Source of the DNA: Deltaproteobacteria bacterium
GTDB taxonomy: Bacteria; Myxococcota; UBA727; VGSZ01
Reading direction: 5' to 3'
NCBI GenBank assembly: GCA_016177705.1
Contig: JACOUT010000016.1
Location: 38,860 to 102,859 of the forward strand
Length of the DNA stretch: 64,000 bases
The notes beneath the pieces are model-generated. The model ran no database searches. It saw only the letters and a list, made by a program, of their open reading frames with translations, and was not told the origin of the DNA. Of the stretch, positions 60,007-64,000 are shown piece after piece. Position numbers and translations under genes: made by a program. Position 1 is the first letter of the stretch. Each line of letters starts with the position of its first letter.

Positions 60007-60438
60007 CTAATGAACGCCTTGATCGGTGTCGCTGGTCTGCTGTGCTTCTTCGGTGGCACCGACACCGAGAAGACGCGCTGCCGTAATGGTGACGACGGAG
60101 ACGTTCATGAGATCGTTGACATCCGCGGCGGTCTTCAGGTTCGCGGCAAGGCAAAAGATCGCGGACATGAGATCCAGTCGGGAAGACGACAGCGTTCCGG
60201 CGAGGCGGGTCAGGAGTGCGTTCGCGACAAGCAGATCGTCGACAGTTCGAATCGGGGGTAGCCCGGAAAGGTCTTCCGCCGCGTCGTGCAGGTGCGCGGC
60301 CGATACTGCACCAGCGACGTGTTGCCGAACGCCTCGGTCGATCCATGTGAAGGCAAGGGCGGTCCGTTGCTCGGCAGAGCACCGCAGGGTGCGATTCACA
60401 ACGCGGTCGGCGTGTTCGGGTGCAGAAGACATGAACAC
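60007..60438 (-). CDS. Cassette protein of unknown function
   Basis: 143 residues from an ATG at 60438 with GAGGGGG 5 nt upstream; an internal ATG at 60432 is possible. Helical, soluble (ALLTRLAGTLSSSRLDLMSAIFCLAANLKTAADVNDLM). No family was recognised. It follows the 72-residue gene by 15 nt on the same strand and both lie in the cassette that also holds higBA in reverse. Its end and the higA end face each other over 32 bp. Confidence 0.6.
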   Translation of the reverse strand: MFMSSAPEHADRVVNRTLRCSAEQRTALAFTWIDRGVRQHVAGAVSAAHLHDAAEDLSGLPPIRTVDDLLVANALLTRLAGTLSSSRLDLMSAIFCLAANLKTAADVNDLMNVSVVTITAARLLGVGATEEAQQTSDTDQGVH

Positions 60439-60453
60439 CCCCTCGAATAGGAT

Positions 60454-60672
60454 CTACCGGAACAGCCTCATGTTCGGAGCACAGAAGCCGACGATGAAGT
60501 CGAGGGCATCCCGCACTAGGTCGTCTTCGCGTTCACCCTGACAGTGTGGTGTCGCGAGGAACTCCCTGAAGAGCGCCTCGACGTCAGCTTGCGACGCGCC
60601 TGAGTCACGAAGGTCGCGGGCAACACCGAGAAGTGCCGCGAGCGGTTCCGGCGCGCTCAGTGCTGTGATCAT
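60454..60672 (-). CDS. Small cassette protein of unknown function
   Basis: 72 residues from an ATG at 60672, 34 nt inside the cassette boundary at 60706, a usual distance for a cassette gene. Sequence MITALSAPEPLAALLGV, then an acidic helix (QADVEALFREFLATPHCQGEREDDLVRDALDFIVGFC). The size and charge resemble small immunity-type proteins, but no family was confirmed. Confidence 0.55.
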   Translation of the reverse strand: MITALSAPEPLAALLGVARDLRDSGASQADVEALFREFLATPHCQGEREDDLVRDALDFIVGFCAPNMRLFR

Positions 60673-60705
60673 TCGGGCAGAGGTTCGGGGTTCCACGGTT
60701 TCCGC

Positions 60706-60857
60706 GCCCAACGTTGAGCATGTGCGGCACCCGCGCTGCACGCCTGTTGATGATGCCACGATGCCAAGCGAGAGGCGATCGACGTCAAGGCGCGGGTGAC
60801 CCGGAGGGTCACCGCGAAGCGGTGGCCCTCAGGGCTAGCGCACATGCTTTGTTGCCA
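60706..60857 (-). other. attC-like site 2
   Basis: R''/R' cores GCCCAAC (60706-60712) and GTTGCCA (60851-60857). The arms GTTGAGCATGTGCGG and GCGCACATGCTTT pair, and the middle (CACGATGCCAAGCGAG, GTGACCCGGAGGGTCACC) can fold. About 85% identical to site 1. The stop of the following minus-strand gene lies in its right arm. Confidence 0.85.
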
Positions 60858-61653
60858 GCTGGTGAGGCACACCCGCCTGGCGTGCAGCTGAGGATCTCGG
60901 ACTCCATGCCCGGTCTTTCGTGATGCGTCGATCGAAGAGCCGGTAGTACACCTCGATGATGTCGTCGTTGAGGGCGTAGATGAACGGCTCACAGACATCG
61001 AGGATCTCCTCGAGTAGCCATCGCTCGCCCACGCCGTCGTCGTGAAGGTACCCGTCGTCGTCCTGTTCTGACTTCCAAAGCTTATCGCGCGCACGCTCTT
61101 CTGACGTCGCACGCACTAGGACGATTCGCTCCTCGCACACCTGCAGACCGCGCGACTGACCCTCGATCTGGCGAACAAGTCTGCATCGAATGCTATACAG
61201 CCGGGTACGCGATGCCCTGCTGCGTGGCGCGGGGCGCCCGTTGATCTTGTCAACGGTGATGTGGGTTACGGGAAGCGCGGCCAGCGCACGGAGTTGCCCA
61301 GCGCTCAGAGTACCGGTGAGGTGCGAAGGGCGTCCTTCGTACGCGACCACCCGCGGGCCCCGGAGTCCGGGCCAGAATGCAAGCGTCTCGGAGAGGCGCG
61401 CCATATGCCGCACCTCGAAGACTGCTGCACGTTGCGCAATCGAAAGCGTCGGATCCAAGGGGACCTTGGGTTCGTAGAAGTCCACAGTGACGTGGACAGG
61501 GGCGGTTCCGAGGCGCAGCAGTTGCACCGTCGACAGCCCGAACGCGCGTGCTCCTTGGATCTCGACTGCAGGCAGCGGCCACCTCGAGAGCATCTCGAAT
61601 GGGTGCTTCCTGTCGGACCTGGCATCACGACCACGCATGCTCACTAGCCCCAT
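60835..61653 (-). CDS. Cassette protein, possibly DUF4288-like
   Basis: 272 residues from an ATG at 61653, 30 nt from the cassette boundary at 61683. The region YSIRCRLVRQIEGQ....EERIVLVRATSEERARDKLW recalls DUF4288 proteins, small proteins of unknown function; the N-terminal 130 residues are unmatched. The stop (60835-60837) is inside attC site 2, as is common when a cassette gene ends in its recombination site. The very N-terminus up to about 20 residues is uncertain. Confidence 0.65.
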   Translation of the reverse strand: MGLVSMRGRDARSDRKHPFEMLSRWPLPAVEIQGARAFGLSTVQLLRLGTAPVHVTVDFYEPKVPLDPTLSIAQRAAVFEVRHMARLSETLAFWPGLRGPRVVAYEGRPSHLTGTLSAGQLRALAALPVTHITVDKINGRPAPRSRASRTRLYSIRCRLVRQIEGQSRGLQVCEERIVLVRATSEERARDKLWKSEQDDDGYLHDDGVGERWLLEEILDVCEPFIYALNDDIIEVYYRLFDRRITKDRAWSPRSSAARQAGVPHQLATKHVR

Positions 61654-61682
61654 TCGCCCGTCACGCCCCAGCACGAGAAGCT

Positions 61683-61825
61683 GGCAACGTGGTGCACAAG
61701 CGGCAGCCGTGCACCACGGAGGTAGAAGGTAGCACGGTGCCCTTGGGACGGCTGACCACGCCGCCGGCGATTGAACCTCTGTGAAGCGGCGGCGGCGTGG
61801 CTCTGCGCTTGTGCGACTGTTCGTA
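61683..61825 (-). other. attC-like site 3
   Basis: Cores TGGCAAC (61682-61688) and GTTCGTA (61819-61825). Arms GTGGTGCACAAGC and GCTTGTGCGACTG pair. The central GCCGCCGGCGATT and GGCGGCGGCGTGG repeat the GC-rich loop seen in the other sites. TGGCAAC pairs with the GTTGCCA core of site 2. Confidence 0.8.
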
Positions 61826-62012
61826 CGCGCGAGGTCGGAGGCGCAGGGCGGCACCGACGAGGCCGGGCCCCGTCACCGGTCTATGAGGCACGATGTCCGA
61901 TAAAAGGGGCCCGGCCCATGGCTGCACGATCGTATCGAGCAGCCACGAGCGGACGTAGACGAAGGCGCTCGGCATGAAGGTCTTTGACGTCGACGAAGGC
62001 GCAGCACCGACG
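61826..62012 (-). other. ORF-less short cassette with GC hairpin
   Basis: A 187-bp cassette between sites 3 and 4 without a convincing gene on either strand. It holds an 11-bp inverted repeat (GGCCGGGCCCC at 61861-61871 and its complement at 61906-61916) with a 34-nt loop. Such non-coding cassettes may carry promoters or small RNAs. A 68-residue plus-strand frame has no coding character. Confidence 0.6.
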
Positions 62013-62154
62013 TACGAACGTTATGCATGGCCGACACCGGCCGGGCACTTCATCCAAGTTGGCAGGTCGCATGCTAGGCCGGTGTCCCCGCCGCCGGCAA
62101 CGCGATCATCTGTGAAGCGTCGGCGGCGGGGCTAGCGGCCATGCATTGTTCGCA
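62013..62154 (-). other. attC-like site 4
   Basis: Cores TACGAAC (62013-62019) and GTTCGCA (62148-62154). TACGAAC pairs with GTTCGTA of site 3. Arms GTTATGCATGGCC and GGCCATGCATT pair. Contains GCCGCCGGC and GGCGGCGGGG loop halves shared with sites 5 and 6. Confidence 0.85.
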
Positions 62155-62317
62155 GCCGCAAGCCGGCGCATCGACACACTCTCCCCCCTGCGCGTCCGGC
62201 GCCAAAGCGGAGTACCGCTCGGTCGTCGTCTTGGCATGAACCGCACGGCGAAGGTCCAAGGTAGCGAGGCGCGAGCGGGGCGGCCCCCTCGTCGCGCACA
62301 AGATCGCGCAAGACCGG

Positions 62318-62644
62318 CTAAAGAAAATCGGGGTTATTGAAGCTCTCTGCCCAGATGTCCGGATGGTCCTCGGCTTCGAACATGAAGACGACGGAGTTGA
62401 CGGAAAGCGACGAGAATCCCGACGCAGACCGTGCTTGGTCCAGTGGCCGCGAGCAGACCATGAACCTGAGGCCGAGACGCTTGACCAGTTGGCCGAGGTT
62501 CTTGGGGAGCGGTGCGTTCTCGTCGGAGATGCGGAACCGCGTGGAAGGGACTGCGCGCATTAGCAGCGTGCGCCACGCGTGGGATTGGCTGATGTCGCAG
62601 ACAACGTCTTGAAGGTGACGTCGATGCAGCGCGGCCGCCTTCAT
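62318..62644 (-). CDS. Cassette protein of unknown function
   Basis: 108 residues from an ATG at 62644. Soluble, mixed alpha/beta with Arg-rich N-terminus (ALHRRHLQDVVCDISQSHAW) and a C-terminal strand-helix (SVNSVVFMFEAEDHPDIW). Upstream in frame lies a stop, so no earlier start exists. No family was recognised. It follows a 54-residue gene by 79 nt in the same cassette. The 160 bp left of it up to site 4 hold no gene. Confidence 0.5.
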   Translation of the reverse strand: MKAAALHRRHLQDVVCDISQSHAWRTLLMRAVPSTRFRISDENAPLPKNLGQLVKRLGLRFMVCSRPLDQARSASGFSSLSVNSVVFMFEAEDHPDIWAESFNNPDFL

Positions 62645-62723
62645 GGGACCGCCAGCCCGCGAAGGACGCGACGGTACGAGTCAGCGGGTGCCGGCGACGC
62701 GGCAGTCGTCCAAGCAGGCGAAG

Positions 62724-62888
62724 TCACGGCTGCTGCCGCCCGTGCCCGTAGAAGAGCTCGAGAGTAGTGCGCACCTCATACGTCCTCCCAACGGTGAGGT
62801 TTGAGATGCGCAAGGGAACGCGTTCGCCAAACTCCTCAACCAGGCAGGCGTCGCGGCCAGCGTTGGCCCTTCGGAAGATTTCGATCAT
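62724..62888 (-). CDS. Small cassette protein of 54 residues
   Basis: MIEIFRRANAGRDACLVEEFGERVPLRISNLTVGRTYEVRTTLELFYGHGRQQP-type sequence, here described only in part; start MIEIFRRANAG and end FYGHGRQQP. It begins 17 nt from the boundary at 62905, the usual distance for a first cassette gene. No family was recognised; GRDACLVEEFGERVPL suggests a small beta-barrel. Confidence 0.55.
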   Translation of the reverse strand: MIEIFRRANAGRDACLVEEFGERVPLRISNLTVGRTYEVRTTLELFYGHGRQQP

Positions 62889-62904
62889 CGGGCAACACCC
62901 CGGC

Positions 62905-63067
62905 TGCGAACGTGGTGCATGGCCGACACCGGCCGGGCACGGCCTTCATGATGCCACGGACTCAGGCGGCACTGCACATCGCTGCGACCGGCCGGTGTGC
63001 CCGCCGCCGGCGACGCACATCAGTGAAGTAACGGCGGCGGGCCTCAGCGGCCATGCGACTGTTGGCT
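62905..63067 (-). other. attC-like site 5
   Basis: Cores TGCGAAC (62905-62911) and GTTGGCT (63061-63067). TGCGAAC pairs with GTTCGCA of site 4. Arms GTGGTGCATGGCCG and CGGCCATGCGACT pair. Between them is the usual GGCCGGTGTGCCCGCCGCCGG-type loop. Confidence 0.85.
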
Positions 63068-63212
63068 GGCCCGCACGCCGTCTCAGCTCTCCGCGGGCTT
63101 CCTCCGTGCCATGCAGAGCTGCCTGCATCTGGTGGCAGTCGCCTGCACCCGTGCGAGCGTTGGCGGCCGGTGCGACGTCCCAATCAAGACGTGCCGGCTC
63201 TCTGTGTCGGAG

Positions 63213-63821
63213 CTACGAGATCCACGCGTTGATCACTGCAACAGCCGTCCAGAGGTCGTCGTCATCCTTCTCGATGACGTACCAAACTGCCGTGGCGCAG
63301 AGGTCGCCGCACCACCGCACGTGCGCAATGACGGCCTCGTGGCATCCGATGCCGGGACGCGAAAGTTGGATTGCGCTGGTGGTCCCGTACTCGGCCTCGA
63401 ACCTCGCCCACTCTTCACCTCGCCTATCTGCATTGATGGGGACCGCGCTCTTCTCGACCATCGTTAGTGGGTGCGGATCGACGTCGAGTAGCGACGGATC
63501 GACATCGATCGGTTCATCGCTACGACGGATCATGTCGTCGACGACGACGCTCGGCGGTGGCGGTGGCTCCTCGCTCAGGTCGATCGTTCGACGAAGCTCC
63601 TCGTCTTCCGCGTAGGAGGGGCCCGTCGAGCGGATGACAACAAAGGGACCGTCCGTTGCAGGGCCTCCGCCTGGGTTGTAGAGCAGCGCGGCTGCGATCA
63701 CGGCATGCTCGTCCGCGAGCGACGCTGCGATGGCACAGTCCGCATCCGTCGGCGCCATGCACGCGGACTGGCTAGCGCCGGCTGTCGCCGCCAACACGAT
63801 GTGCGCCCAGTGCCGGAACAT
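63213..63821 (-). CDS. Secreted cassette protein of unknown function
   Basis: 202 residues from an ATG at 63821, 38 nt from the cassette boundary at 63859. The start WAHIVLAATAGASQSACMAP is a signal peptide; the Cys in SACMAP may be a lipobox. The body is acidic with PPPPPSVVVDD, and the end has VIAHVRWCGDLCATAVWYV. and TAVAVINAWIS, a pattern seen in other exported cassette proteins (VRWCGDLC). No enzyme motif was seen. The 145 bp between its stop and site 5 hold no gene. Confidence 0.65.
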   Translation of the reverse strand: MFRHWAHIVLAATAGASQSACMAPTDADCAIAASLADEHAVIAAALLYNPGGGPATDGPFVVIRSTGPSYAEDEELRRTIDLSEEPPPPPSVVVDDMIRRSDEPIDVDPSLLDVDPHPLTMVEKSAVPINADRRGEEWARFEAEYGTTSAIQLSRPGIGCHEAVIAHVRWCGDLCATAVWYVIEKDDDDLWTAVAVINAWIS

Positions 63822-63858
63822 TCAGGTCACCTATCGCCTCTGGTTTCCGTCAAGGGGC

Positions 63859-64000
63859 GGCCAACGTTAAGCACAGCCGGCACTGGCCGGGCAGGACGTC
63901 GATTCTAGCAGGGCGCACGCCCGGCCGGTGACCCCGCCGCCGGCGCCGTTGAGCCCATGGTAGGTGCCGGCGGCGGGGCTAGCGGCTGTGCTGTGTTGGG
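63859..64000 (-). other. attC-like site 6, cut by the window edge
   Basis: Left core GGCCAAC (63859-63865) is near-complementary to GTTGGCT of site 5. The arm GTTAAGCACAGCCGG pairs with GCGGCTGTGCTGT, and GTTGGG at 63995-64000 is the start of the right core, which runs out of the window. The array therefore continues to the right. Confidence 0.8.

Noticed and set aside
62767..63615. Plus-strand open frame of 282 codons at the right end
   Set aside because: It crosses attC site 5 and lies opposite the secreted cassette protein; composition is Ser/Arg-rich without any family.

Overview
The window is very GC-rich chromosomal DNA that looks like a member of the Myxococcota or a relative (Deltaproteobacteria sensu lato). 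The signs are large secreted lipoproteins with Cys-rich, PPC-like, ASH-like and GEGE-linker regions, a eukaryote-type Ser/Thr kinase, a TlpA-like protein, an AgmX-like C-terminus, a SWIB protein with a histone-like Lys/Ala tail, and an ATP synthase c subunit made with a signal peptide. No rRNA, tRNA or CRISPR array was seen. This placement rests on gene content only.

Layout. 1-7.9 kb: two secreted lipoproteins (minus), PcrA/UvrD helicase, a zinc-ribbon membrane protein and a periplasmic binding protein. 8.1-9.7 kb: two small toxin-antitoxin modules (DUF433/DUF5615 and VapBC) and a 176-bp palindromic element. 9.7-14.3 kb: a minus-strand run of TlpA-like protein, plsY, atpZ, atpI, atpB, atpE and prmA. 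14.3-29.3 kb: DUF423, a degenerate kinase, a membrane J-domain/Hsp70 pair separated by a long palindrome, Lon, a polytopic membrane protein, a methyltransferase, ClpX and an MBL-fold lipoprotein. 29.3-39.9 kb: a large unknown protein, a cysteine-less thiol peroxidase homologue, the SWIB protein, an ASH/vWA lipoprotein, and a coupled operon of small SPYG-tailed proteins, a fused APH-type/cytidylate-type kinase and an RNA ligase.

40.0-52.0 kb is a periplasmic sulfur-oxidation island. A divergent promoter with a 14-bp dyad separates a c-type cytochrome from an ArsR-rhodanese regulator. The regulator is followed by a secreted sulfurtransferase, a YeeE/YedE thiosulfate-type transporter, a 38-residue membrane peptide, a cysteine-less rhodanese, and a Tat-exported type II DMSO-reductase-family enzyme (alpha, beta, and a gamma subunit fused to cytochrome c). 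A SorAB-like sulfite dehydrogenase and an Mrp-type ATPase complete it. Almost every junction overlaps by 1-4 nt, so it is probably one operon that takes up sulfur compounds, oxidises them outside the cytoplasmic membrane and passes electrons to cytochromes. The substrate of the type II enzyme cannot be read from sequence.

52.0-57.1 kb holds a thioredoxin/AgmX-like protein, an unknown protein, bifunctional ThrA, and a fusion of a ClpA-type N domain to a ClpS adaptor. From 57.1 kb to the right end is an integron gene-cassette array: five attC-like sites of about 140-160 bp whose R' and R'' cores pair cassette by cassette. The leftmost site is interrupted by a group II intron whose reverse transcriptase carries one in-frame stop. 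Most cassette genes start 17-38 nt from a core site on the minus strand, so the array reads right to left. One cassette carries a HigBA-type toxin-antitoxin pair in reverse with its own promoter. No integrase is in the window; the array runs off the right edge.
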